From Erythrobacter sp. SD-21 (lineage in GTDB: Bacteria; Pseudomonadota; Alphaproteobacteria; Sphingomonadales; Sphingomonadaceae), in contig NZ_ABCG01000005.1 of the NCBI RefSeq assembly GCF_000181515.1, positions 1-64,000 of the forward strand: DNA of 64,000 bases. Direction: 5' to 3'. The first letter of the stretch is position 1. Every line of letters starts with the position of its first letter. Under the pieces are notes generated by a model that worked only from the letters and a program-made list of their open reading frames with translations, had not been told where the DNA came from and searched no databases. This document shows, piece after piece, positions 26,252-33,239 of the stretch. A program made the translations under genes and the position numbers.

Positions 26252-26563
26252 CTAGATAATCACGCCCTGACGGTAAGCGATCTTGGCTGAGCCATGAATT
26301 TTGCTTCCACGCTTTGTTATTTCCAAACTAACCGATGGACGCTCAATTCGAGTGAATAGAACACCAAGACAGTCATAAAGTCTCATGTCCCGGCCAACAT
26401 TCGCCTCTACGTGGAGCTGCAACGAATCCGGGTCAGGCCCGTAATTGCGAATGACAGCGTCTTCGCCATAGAAGCGCTTGATCGTTTCCCGGATAAATTT
26501 TGCTTCGTGCTGTTCTAGCAAAGCTGGTTTTTGTGGAGGAAGGGGAGGCGAAGCTGCAGGCAT
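26252..26563 (-). CDS. Orphan hypothetical protein (repeat-bracketed unit 3)
   Basis: A 103-residue soluble protein: a Pro-rich start (MPAASPPLPPQKP), a helix (ALLEQHEAKFIRETIKRF) and a predicted beta-rich remainder. No family is recognised. Codon use is again lower in GC than in the core genes. Repeat A lies at its stop and repeat B about 20 bases upstream of its start. It could encode an antitoxin- or immunity-like small protein, but there is no specific evidence. Confidence 0.6.
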   Translation of the reverse strand: MPAASPPLPPQKPALLEQHEAKFIRETIKRFYGEDAVIRNYGPDPDSLQLHVEANVGRDMRLYDCLGVLFTRIERPSVSLEITKRGSKIHGSAKIAYRQGVII

Positions 26564-26584
26564 CAGACAACTATATCCGCTGCA

Positions 26585-26624
26585 GCAACGGCCGCAATGG
26601 GTCGTTAGCTGACGGTCCGCTTTT
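26585..26624. repeat. Cassette-like repeat B, copy 3
   Basis: On the forward strand it contains CAATGGGTCGTTAGCTGACG followed by GTCCGCTTTT, matching copy 1 at 25733-25771. It marks the right edge of the three-unit array. Confidence 0.65.
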
Positions 26625-26670
26625 GGACAGTACTCGCAACTTACTGCCCTCGGGAACCTGATTACGCAGC

Positions 26671-27339
26671 CTAGGCCAGCGCCGCGTCGCTGACGAAGGC
26701 GTTGGTCTTGCGCTCCTGGCCGAACGTGCTGGTGGGGCCGTGGCCGGGGATGAAGGTCACGTCGTCTCCCAGCGGCCAGAGCTTCTGGGTGATCGCGTCG
26801 ATCAAATCCTGGTGGTTGCCCATCGGGAAATCAGTGCGGCCGATGCTGCCCTGGAAGAGGACATCGCCAACCACGGCAAACTTGCTCGGGCGGTGGAAGA
26901 AGACCACGTGGCCGGGCGTATGGCCGGGACAGTGGATTACCTCCAGCGTCAGCTCGCCGACCGTGACTGTGTCGCCGTCCTCCAGCCAGCGGTCGGGTTC
27001 GAACACCTGCCCGTTCACACCGTAGCGCGCACCATCTTCGTCGAGGCGGCTGATCCAGAAGCGGTCGGCCTCGTGCGGGCCCTCGATCTTCAGGCCCAGT
27101 TCCTTGGCGAGGATGCCCGCCTCCCCGCAGTGGTCGATATGGCCATGAGTGATGAGGATCTTTTCCAGCTCGACACCGGTCTGCGCGACCGCGGCCTTGA
27201 GCTTGTCGAGATCGCCGCCGGGATCGATGAGCGCGCCCTTGTTGGTGGCAGTGCACCAGACCAGCGAGCAGTTCTGCTGGAGCGGGGTCACCGGCACGAT
27301 GCCGGCTTTCATCGGGGGCTGGGTTCGGTTGTCGGTCAT
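26671..27339 (-). CDS. MBL-fold metallo-hydrolase (glyoxalase II-like)
   Basis: A 222-residue metallo-beta-lactamase-fold hydrolase with the metal motif HGHIDH (His65, His67, Asp69, His70), a further His in CPGHTPGHVVFF and a GDVLFQGSIGRTDFP block. This pattern is typical of YcbL/GloB-like thioester hydrolases, and a role in glutathione-thioester or methylglyoxal detoxification is plausible. It is divergent from the cytochrome gene. The substrate is not determined by sequence alone. Confidence 0.92.
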   Translation of the reverse strand: MTDNRTQPPMKAGIVPVTPLQQNCSLVWCTATNKGALIDPGGDLDKLKAAVAQTGVELEKILITHGHIDHCGEAGILAKELGLKIEGPHEADRFWISRLDEDGARYGVNGQVFEPDRWLEDGDTVTVGELTLEVIHCPGHTPGHVVFFHRPSKFAVVGDVLFQGSIGRTDFPMGNHQDLIDAITQKLWPLGDDVTFIPGHGPTSTFGQERKTNAFVSDAALA

Positions 27340-27423
27340 TTACCCGAAATGCGGTCTTTCTTGATCCAAGACAAGGTACAGCGGGGCTGAATCCTGTATG
27401 GATGATCACAAGGAGGACGAGAA

Positions 27424-27789
27424 ATGCGAAAGTGGATGACGCTTTTTCTAGTCGGGATCACGGCTTCGGCATGCCAGCACGCAGCGACGACGCAAGCAGC
27501 AGGCATCATTGAAGAACAAGGTCGCGAAGTGCCAGTCTACGTTCACGCTGTATGCGGCGATTGCCATGCCGTTCGCGCGAACGAGATTTCGCCCAACCCC
27601 CAGGCGCCGGGCTTTGCCGACATCGCCAACAGTCCAGGTATGACGCGCGATACTCTGGTCGCATTCCTATCGGACGCGCACAACTATCCGCTGCAGATGG
27701 ATGTCGATCTCGATCGCAAGGATGTCGAGACGATTGCCGACTATATCGTCACCCTCCAGTCGGAAGACTATCGCCGGACGCCATCCTGA
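27424..27789 (+). CDS. Small c-type cytochrome
   Basis: A 121-residue exported protein. The signal peptide ends near Cys17 (ITASAC, a weak lipobox). One covalent heme site, CGDCH (44-48), is followed by a candidate axial Met in YPLQMDVDL. The size fits a class I cytochrome c, so it should carry electrons in the periplasm. No oxidoreductase partner gene adjoins it. GGAGG lies before the ATG. Confidence 0.85.
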   Translation: MRKWMTLFLVGITASACQHAATTQAAGIIEEQGREVPVYVHAVCGDCHAVRANEISPNPQAPGFADIANSPGMTRDTLVAFLSDAHNYPLQMDVDLDRKDVETIADYIVTLQSEDYRRTPS

Positions 27790-27810
27790 AGATAACGTCC
27801 GGCGAGTTGA

Positions 27811-28137
27811 TCACCTTGTCTGGAAGTCCACGATGCGACCGTCTTCGCGGAACACGCAGGTGAACTCGTCGCGGTTGTAATCCCGGGTCTCGATGCGACC
27901 GTAAACATAGACATAGTCGCGCCCCTGCTGATCGACGCGCTGGATGTTGACGCTGCCATAGCGAGAGGCTTCACGACCGCAGGCCTCGACGGCAGCGCGT
28001 TCGAAGTCTCCGCGCGCGTCATAGCCATAATCGTTTCCGCCGAGAATACCGCCGAGTAGGCCGCCGTCACCGTAGGTCGCACAGCCACCGAGCAAAACGG
28101 TTCCGGCAAGGGCGGCAGGGATAAGGGCTTTTCTCAA
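27811..28137 (-). CDS. Putative glycine-rich lipoprotein
   Basis: A 108-residue protein starting at a TTG (28137) preceded by AGAGGAGAG at ideal spacing; no better in-frame start is present. The signal peptide ends in LLGGC (lipobox), followed by a Gly/Asp/Tyr-rich stretch and a C-terminal domain with ACGREASRYG and EFTCVFREDGRIVDF, resembling small secreted proteins of Sphingomonadales. The function is unknown. It is followed by a convergent cytochrome gene. Confidence 0.75.
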   Translation of the reverse strand: MRKALIPAALAGTVLLGGCATYGDGGLLGGILGGNDYGYDARGDFERAAVEACGREASRYGSVNIQRVDQQGRDYVYVYGRIETRDYNRDEFTCVFREDGRIVDFQTR

Positions 28138-28228
28138 CTGTTCTCTCCTCTTGTCCCCGCCATGCGTCCTCGTGCGGGGTTTGGAGAAATTACGCCTGCC
28201 CCAAGCGATTGTTCCGCAAGGCGAAACG

Positions 28229-28867
28229 CTAGATACGCCCACCCTTCCACACCACGCGGCCGATGATCTCCACTTCATCGCGCGCGAGTTCGATGGGGGC
28301 ATAGGCCTCGTTGGCGCTGATCAGCGCGATGCGGCCCGGGGCGCTGGCCTGCACCTGCTTTACATGCAGCGTGTCGCCGATGCGCACGACATGCACCCCC
28401 TCACCCACGCGCTTGTTGCGGTCGACGAAGATCTCGTCCCCGCTGCGCAGGGTCGGCTCCATGCTGTCTCCCTCGACCCGGATGGCGGAGAGGTCCGCGC
28501 CATCCAGGCCCATCTCGCGCAGCCACCGGCGCGAGAAGCGGAAGGAATCGAAGGAAATTTCCTCCGCCGAGAACGATCCGGGGCCTGCTGAAGCGTCCAG
28601 AGCCAGCCGCGGGACGGCGACGAAATCCTCCGATTCGCGAGGGGTCGGGCGCGCGGGATCGGCGCCGAGTTCCACCTCGTCCACGCCGAAGAATTCCGCC
28701 AGGCGGCGGCGGTCGGCCTCTTCCAGCTTGCGCGGGGAGCCCTTGCGCACGAATTGCTGCAAGTAGCTGGGATTGCGGCCCAATATTGAGGAAAGCGAGG
28801 CAAGGCTCGTGCGGCTTTTCTCGGTCAGTTCGACCAGCCGTGCGCGTTCCGGGCTCATGTCCGCCAT
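28229..28867 (-). CDS. S24-family (LexA/CI-like) transcriptional repressor
   Basis: A 212-residue protein with an N-terminal helix-turn-helix-like region (about 20-60, SLASLSSILGRNPSYLQQF) and a C-terminal S24 peptidase domain with catalytic Ser135 (VEGDSMEPTL) and Lys170 (HVKQVQ). Such proteins may self-cleave on DNA damage, or keep the fold without cleavage; the Ala-Gly cleavage site is not certain, though DASAGPG (91-97) is a candidate. The ATG at 28867 has AAAGGATC upstream. Two operator-like palindromes lie upstream, between it and a divergent operon. Confidence 0.88.
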   Translation of the reverse strand: MADMSPERARLVELTEKSRTSLASLSSILGRNPSYLQQFVRKGSPRKLEEADRRRLAEFFGVDEVELGADPARPTPRESEDFVAVPRLALDASAGPGSFSAEEISFDSFRFSRRWLREMGLDGADLSAIRVEGDSMEPTLRSGDEIFVDRNKRVGEGVHVVRIGDTLHVKQVQASAPGRIALISANEAYAPIELARDEVEIIGRVVWKGGRI

Positions 28868-28939
28868 GCTTTGATCCTTTCTCGGGCCTCCCCTGCCACC
28901 CGCAAATCGTGTGGCAAACAAGGGCCTGTGTGAGAAAAT

Positions 28940-28974
28940 TCCTATAGCATAGGATTTTTCCTAGACAAGTAGGA
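28940..28974. promoter_or_regulatory. Paired operator-like palindromes between the S24 repressor and a divergent operon
   Basis: Two copies of TCCTA-N5/6-TAGGA, at 28940-28954 and 28959-28974, start 19 bases apart (about two helical turns) in an AT-rich gap. They lie 73 bases upstream of the repressor gene and 71 bases upstream of the gene at 29045. The layout suggests autoregulation and control of the divergent genes by the repressor. Confidence 0.55.
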
Positions 28975-29044
28975 TTTCGAGTGGAACGAAAAGAGAACCG
29001 GGCGAGCGATTCGCCATCCGGACATGCCATGGGGAGCCCGAACA

Positions 29045-29257
29045 ATGCTGATCCGATCCATCGAGAAATTCCTGAGCGCGCACGATATGCCGCCGACCAA
29101 GTTCGGCCGCCTCGCCGCGCACGATCCGCGCTTTGTCCTCGACCTGCGCATGGGTCGCGAGCCGCGCAGCCAGACCGAGGCCCGCATCCGCGGCTTCATG
29201 TCTGGCTTCGAAGCGGCGCGCAGCGACAGCGCCCGGGAGATCGCCCATGTCCAGTGA
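29045..29257 (+). CDS. Small conserved hypothetical protein, possible DNA-binding
   Basis: A 70-residue protein, MLIRSIEKFLSAHDMPPTKFG..., that looks helical and basic, with a helix-turn-helix-like FGRLAAHDPRFVLDLRMG segment. The ATG at 29045 has GGGGAG eight bases before it; an upstream ATG at 29024 lacks this. From memory, similar short proteins are common in Sphingomonadales. It overlaps the next gene (start inside its last codons) and is divergent from the S24 repressor. Confidence 0.7.
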   Translation: MLIRSIEKFLSAHDMPPTKFGRLAAHDPRFVLDLRMGREPRSQTEARIRGFMSGFEAARSDSAREIAHVQ

Positions 29258-29600
29258 AGGAAAGCCCCCGCGCCCGTCCCGCGGTCGGCGCTCCGCCGGC
29301 GACCGTTTGCGCACCGCGCTGATGGTCCTGTCGGAGCATCAGGGGCAGGTGATCACGCACACGGAGAAGGCCTGGGCGAGCATCACTTTTGCCGGCACGC
29401 GCCACAGCCTCTCGCTGCTTTTCGCGGGCGAAGAGGCGATGGAAGCGGGCGAGCGCTTCATCGCCGCCCTGCCCGATCACGAGTTCGCCATTCCCGGCCA
29501 ATTGGTGGCCGATGCGTGTATCGTCGAGGTCGAACATCGCCTTTCGCCCAGCCCGCGGTTGGTCGTGCAGTGCGACTTGCTGTTGCTGGAAGATGCCTGA
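29247..29600 (+). CDS. Conserved hypothetical protein downstream of the repressor-divergent start
   Basis: A 117-residue protein with a basic N-terminus (SSEGKPPRPSRGRRSAGDR) and a mixed alpha/beta domain (HTEKAWASITFAGTRHSLSLLF). It overlaps the upstream small gene by 11 bases, so the two are probably translationally coupled. No family is recognised with confidence. Its 3' end abuts the convergent dehydrogenase gene. Confidence 0.75.
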   Translation: MSSEGKPPRPSRGRRSAGDRLRTALMVLSEHQGQVITHTEKAWASITFAGTRHSLSLLFAGEEAMEAGERFIAALPDHEFAIPGQLVADACIVEVEHRLSPSPRLVVQCDLLLLEDA

Positions 29601-30539
29601 CTAATAACCCGCAGCAAGGTCCATCTGCGGGCTCACCGGTTCGCCCTTGTTCCAGCGTTCGAGGTTCTCGATGAAGCGGTCGGCCGAGCGCTGGAACATC
29701 TTCGTCTGCGCGCGGCCGGACAGGTGCATGGTGATTTGCGCGTTGTCGAGGCTCCACAACGGGTGATCCTCGGGCAGCGGTTCGGGGTCGGTGACGTCGA
29801 GCAACGCGGCTTCGATGGTCTTGGCCTCCAGCGCAGCGACAAGGTCGTCCTGCTTCACCACGTCGCCACGCGCGATGTTCACCAGCACGGCGTTGGGGCG
29901 CATGGCGGCCAGTTCGATCTCGCCGATCATGTGGCGGGTCTCGTCGGTGGAGGGGACGGCGAGGATGACCCAGTCGAACTCGCCCAGCTTCTCGCGCCAT
30001 TCGCCCGGGCGAAGCGCGCCCTCCCCGCCCGAGCGGCGGACCGGAATGACCTTCATGTCGAAGGCTTCGAGCCTTGTCTTGATAAGGCTGCCGATCGCGC
30101 CGAGACCGAGCAGCAGCACGCGCTCGCCCGCAAGTTCGCGCTTGCCCGGACTGTCGAGCAGCCATTCATGCCGCTCCTGCGCGCGCACCACCTCGCGATA
30201 GCCCTTGGCGTGGGCGAGCATCAGCATGACGACATATTCGGCGATGGTCAGCGCGTTGATGCCGACACCATTGGTCACCGTCACTCCGCGCTTCGCCAAA
30301 ACGTCGAGCGGCATGAAGTCCAGCCCGGCGTAGATCGAGTTGAGCCATTTGAGGTTGGTCGCGGCATGCGCGATCTCGACCATCGGCTCCTTCTCGTTGA
30401 GGTCGAACCAGCCGATCTCTGCCTCGGGAGCGAACTCCAGCGCCTGTTCCTTGGTCATGAACCACAGCGGCTCGACCCAATCGGGCAGGCGCGGCTCCAC
30501 CAGCGGGCGGATCAGGGCGGACATCACGGCTTTGGACAT
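29601..30539 (-). CDS. D-2-hydroxyacid dehydrogenase family protein
   Basis: A 312-residue NAD(P)-dependent oxidoreductase with the Rossmann motif LLLGLGAIGSL, the catalytic Arg in VNIARGD, the Glu in DVTDPEPLPEDHPLW and a His in QITMHLSG. It reduces 2-keto acids or oxidises D-2-hydroxy acids; the substrate is unclear, and the family includes glyoxylate/hydroxypyruvate reductases. It lies downstream of cysS, 41 bases away on the same strand. Confidence 0.9.
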   Translation of the reverse strand: MSKAVMSALIRPLVEPRLPDWVEPLWFMTKEQALEFAPEAEIGWFDLNEKEPMVEIAHAATNLKWLNSIYAGLDFMPLDVLAKRGVTVTNGVGINALTIAEYVVMLMLAHAKGYREVVRAQERHEWLLDSPGKRELAGERVLLLGLGAIGSLIKTRLEAFDMKVIPVRRSGGEGALRPGEWREKLGEFDWVILAVPSTDETRHMIGEIELAAMRPNAVLVNIARGDVVKQDDLVAALEAKTIEAALLDVTDPEPLPEDHPLWSLDNAQITMHLSGRAQTKMFQRSADRFIENLERWNKGEPVSPQMDLAAGY

Positions 30540-30580
30540 GCGGGGGACTCTCCTCTTCGGTTTTCGTCCCTAACCGCAAC

Positions 30581-32029
30581 TCAGCCCAGCTTCCACTCCC
30601 AGCCGAGCGGATCGCCGTCCATCACCTCGACACCCTTGGCGGCAAGGCTCGCGCGGATAGCGTCCGAATTGGCGTAATCCTTCGCCACCTTGGCTTCCTT
30701 GCGGCGGAGGATTTCGGCCTCGATTTCGGATTCGGAAATCTTGGCGACCTTCGGGCGGATGCGCAAATTCTCGCGGGTGAGGTCGAACAGGTTTAGCCCA
30801 AGCACGCGGTCCATGTCCTCGACCACGGCACGCTTTACGCTGCCATCGACCTTCTTGACCGCCAGCGCCTCTTCCAAGGCCACGAGCGCGACCGAGGTGT
30901 TGAGATCGTCCGAAATAGCCGCCGCGAACTTCTCGCGCATGGGGGCAAATTTCTGGTGCGAGGGATCGCCTGCCAGATCGTCCTCCAGCCGCTCGACCTG
31001 CATCACGATGCGCTTCAATCGGGTGAGCGCGGCCTGCAAACCTTCCCAGCTGAACTCCAGCTCGCTGCGGTAATGGGCTTGCAGGCACATCATGCGGTAG
31101 GCGAGCGGGTGATAGCCCTTGTCGATCAGCAATTGCAGGCGGAGGAATTCGCCCGCGCTCTTCGACATCTTGCCGCTGCGCTCGACGAGGAAGTTGTTGT
31201 GCATCCAGATGCGCGCGCCGCTGTTTTCGGCCACGTCGAGGCCGTTGGTGCAGCAATGCGCCTGGTTCTGCGCGATTTCGTTCGGGTGGTGGATCTCGCG
31301 GTGGTCGATCCCGCCGGTGTGGATGTCGAAGGGGAAGCCAAGGAGCTTGCCGCCCATGACCGAGCATTCGAGATGCCAGCCCGGCGCGCCTTTGCCCCAC
31401 GGGCTATCCCACTCCATCTGGCGCGTCTCGCCTGCCGGGGTTTTGCGCCAGATCGCGAAGTCGGCCGCGTTGCGCTTGCCCTCGACCGTGTCGATGCGGC
31501 CCTCACCATCCTCGGTGACGGCGCGGGCGAGCTTGCCGTAATCCTCAATCGTCGAGACGTCGAAATAGAGCCCGCTTTCAAGCTCGTAACAGTGCTTGTC
31601 CGCGATGCCTTTCGCGAACTCGATCATCTCGTCGATGTAATGGGTGGCGACCGACCACTTGGCCGGTTGGCGGATGTTGAGCGCCTTCACATCGGCCCAA
31701 TAGGCCTCAGTATAGTGTTTCGCGATGTCCCAGATCGACTGCGCCTTCTCCGCAGCCATCTTCTCCATCTTGTCCTCACCCTCGTCCGCATCGTCGGTGA
31801 GGTGGCCGACGTCGGTGATGTTGATGATGTGGGTAAGGTCGTAGCCCTTCCAGCTCAATGTCCGGCCCAGCACGTCCGCGAAGACATAGGCGCGCATATT
31901 GCCGATATGGGGGTAGTTGTAGACCGTCGGCCCGCAGGTATAGACGCGCGCCTCGCCCGGGTGGACGGGGGTGAAGGTCTCGACCTCGCGGGTGAGCGAG
32001 TTGAACAGCTTGAGCGGCGTTTCGGTCAT
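30581..32029 (-). CDS. cysS: Cysteinyl-tRNA synthetase
   Basis: A 482-residue class I synthetase that charges tRNA-Cys. It shows the zinc-site Cys in YTCGPTVYNYP, the HIGH-like HIGN (41-44) and the KMSKS motif in SGKMSKSAG (about residue 290). The length is usual for the family. It starts just after a repeat-rich gap and is followed by the hydroxyacid dehydrogenase gene. Confidence 0.98.
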   Translation of the reverse strand: MTETPLKLFNSLTREVETFTPVHPGEARVYTCGPTVYNYPHIGNMRAYVFADVLGRTLSWKGYDLTHIINITDVGHLTDDADEGEDKMEKMAAEKAQSIWDIAKHYTEAYWADVKALNIRQPAKWSVATHYIDEMIEFAKGIADKHCYELESGLYFDVSTIEDYGKLARAVTEDGEGRIDTVEGKRNAADFAIWRKTPAGETRQMEWDSPWGKGAPGWHLECSVMGGKLLGFPFDIHTGGIDHREIHHPNEIAQNQAHCCTNGLDVAENSGARIWMHNNFLVERSGKMSKSAGEFLRLQLLIDKGYHPLAYRMMCLQAHYRSELEFSWEGLQAALTRLKRIVMQVERLEDDLAGDPSHQKFAPMREKFAAAISDDLNTSVALVALEEALAVKKVDGSVKRAVVEDMDRVLGLNLFDLTRENLRIRPKVAKISESEIEAEILRRKEAKVAKDYANSDAIRASLAAKGVEVMDGDPLGWEWKLG

Positions 32030-32053
32030 GGGTGGCGCATAGGTTGGTGGCGT

Positions 32054-32134
32054 GCCCTCGACAAGCTCAGGCCGAACGGATTGTGTGCCAAGACGCCGTC
32101 ACCACGTCCGTTCGCACTGAGCCTGTCGAAGTGC
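32054..32134. repeat. Inverted repeat pair (GACAGGCTCAGTGCGAACGG family)
   Basis: Left arm 32054-32080 contains CTCGACAAGCTCAGGCCGAA; right arm 32107-32134, read on the other strand, contains TCGACAGGCTCAGTGCGAAC. The arms are about 80 percent identical in inverted orientation around a 26-base spacer. It lies between cysS and the nitroreductase gene. Similar repeats are widespread in Proteobacteria; here it may serve as a bidirectional mRNA 3' structure. Confidence 0.75.
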
Positions 32135-32145
32135 AGCCACAGACC

Positions 32146-32817
32146 TCACCACCCCTCCCAACGCACCGCCTCATCCAGCTCTGCGCGTTTCACATCGAAC
32201 TGGTTCACCGGAGCATCCGGTTCGCGGTAGCCGATGGCCATGCCGCAGAAGAAGATGTGGTCATCGGGAATGTCGATCATCTCGCGCACCTGCGGGCTGT
32301 AGGCGGCCCAGGCTTCCTGCGCGCAGCTGTCGAGACCTTCCTCGCGCAGCAGCAGCATGATCGTCTGCAGCCACATGCCGATATCGCTCCACTGCGGCGG
32401 GCCCATGTATTTGGGCGTGTGGACCAGCATCAGCACCGGCGCCCCGAAGGCGCGGAAATTGTTGGCGAACCACATGAGGCGCTTGGCCTTGTCCTCGCGG
32501 GTGATGCCGAGCGAGGCGTACATGTCCTCGCCCACGCCGAAGCGGCGTTCCTCATAAACGCCGTCGAGGTCCTTGGGATAGATATCGTATTCGGGCTTCA
32601 GCGCCGCGCGCCCCTTGGGAAATTCCTGCGCCACCCGGTCGAACAGCGCCTGCATCGGCTCGCCGGTGAGAATGACGGCATTCCACGGCTGGACGTTTCC
32701 ACCCGAGGGCGAACGCTGCGCCTTATCGAGCACGCGGGTGAGCACCTCGCGATCGACCGGCTGGTCGGTGAACGCGCGAACGGATCGGCGGGTCTGGACG
32801 GCTTCGGTGGGGGTCAT
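32146..32817 (-). CDS. Nitroreductase-family protein
   Basis: A 223-residue FMN-dependent oxidoreductase of the nitroreductase fold, with TRRSVRAFTDQPVD and PSGGNVQPW near the N-terminus (FMN phosphate binding) and EGLDSCAQEAW in the middle. The ATG overlaps the stop of the upstream hypothetical gene (ATGA). Reduction of quinones, nitroaromatics or flavin compounds is typical for the family. The substrate cannot be read from the sequence. Confidence 0.9.
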   Translation of the reverse strand: MTPTEAVQTRRSVRAFTDQPVDREVLTRVLDKAQRSPSGGNVQPWNAVILTGEPMQALFDRVAQEFPKGRAALKPEYDIYPKDLDGVYEERRFGVGEDMYASLGITREDKAKRLMWFANNFRAFGAPVLMLVHTPKYMGPPQWSDIGMWLQTIMLLLREEGLDSCAQEAWAAYSPQVREMIDIPDDHIFFCGMAIGYREPDAPVNQFDVKRAELDEAVRWEGW

Positions 32818-33239
32818 TGCTCGCTACTCATTTTCTCGGTGACGATTGATGGGACCTCACCCGCTTCGCAAATCACCTCTACGCACTGGTTCATCCCAGC
32901 GATTAGCCATTGCTGTAAATCGGCACGAAGCGCTGTAACGCCACTTCTTTTGAACCAATCCAAGTATGAACTTCTCTCAATCGTGTAGACAGTCGCGATT
33001 GGGACTTTTTCGTCGCTTCGCGCTGACCAGTAAGCCAACATATCGCCCTCATCTTGTGATCGAAAACTGGCGGGCAAGTCGAAGCAAATAGTGACTTGCC
33101 TATCTTTGTCGTCCATACGAATGGTTAGAGTTCGACCATCCCATGAGATGTGCTGAATCTCATATAAGGCCCAATTCCCTTGAGGTTTGGGCGGCTGCGA
33201 TTCTGCAACTTTCAATCCAGCGACATCAGACTCTGCCAA
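32814..33239 (-). CDS. Hypothetical protein inserted between cobT and the nitroreductase gene
   Basis: A 141-residue soluble protein with no recognised family. It starts at a TTG placed directly after the cobT TGA, with GGAGGGG as a strong ribosome binding site formed by the end of cobT. Codon use is noticeably lower in GC than in both neighbours, suggesting later acquisition. The centre (HISWDGRTLTIRMDD) looks beta-rich. It overlaps the nitroreductase start by four bases, so it has become part of a coupled run. Confidence 0.7.
   Translation of the reverse strand: MAESDVAGLKVAESQPPKPQGNWALYEIQHISWDGRTLTIRMDDKDRQVTICFDLPASFRSQDEGDMLAYWSARSDEKVPIATVYTIERSSYLDWFKRSGVTALRADLQQWLIAGMNQCVEVICEAGEVPSIVTEKMSSEQ

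Noticed and set aside
25309-26624. Repeats A and B as integron attC sites
   Set aside because: The conserved core pattern RYYYAAC/GTTRRRY of attC is not present, the units lack the expected spacing, and no integrase gene lies nearby.
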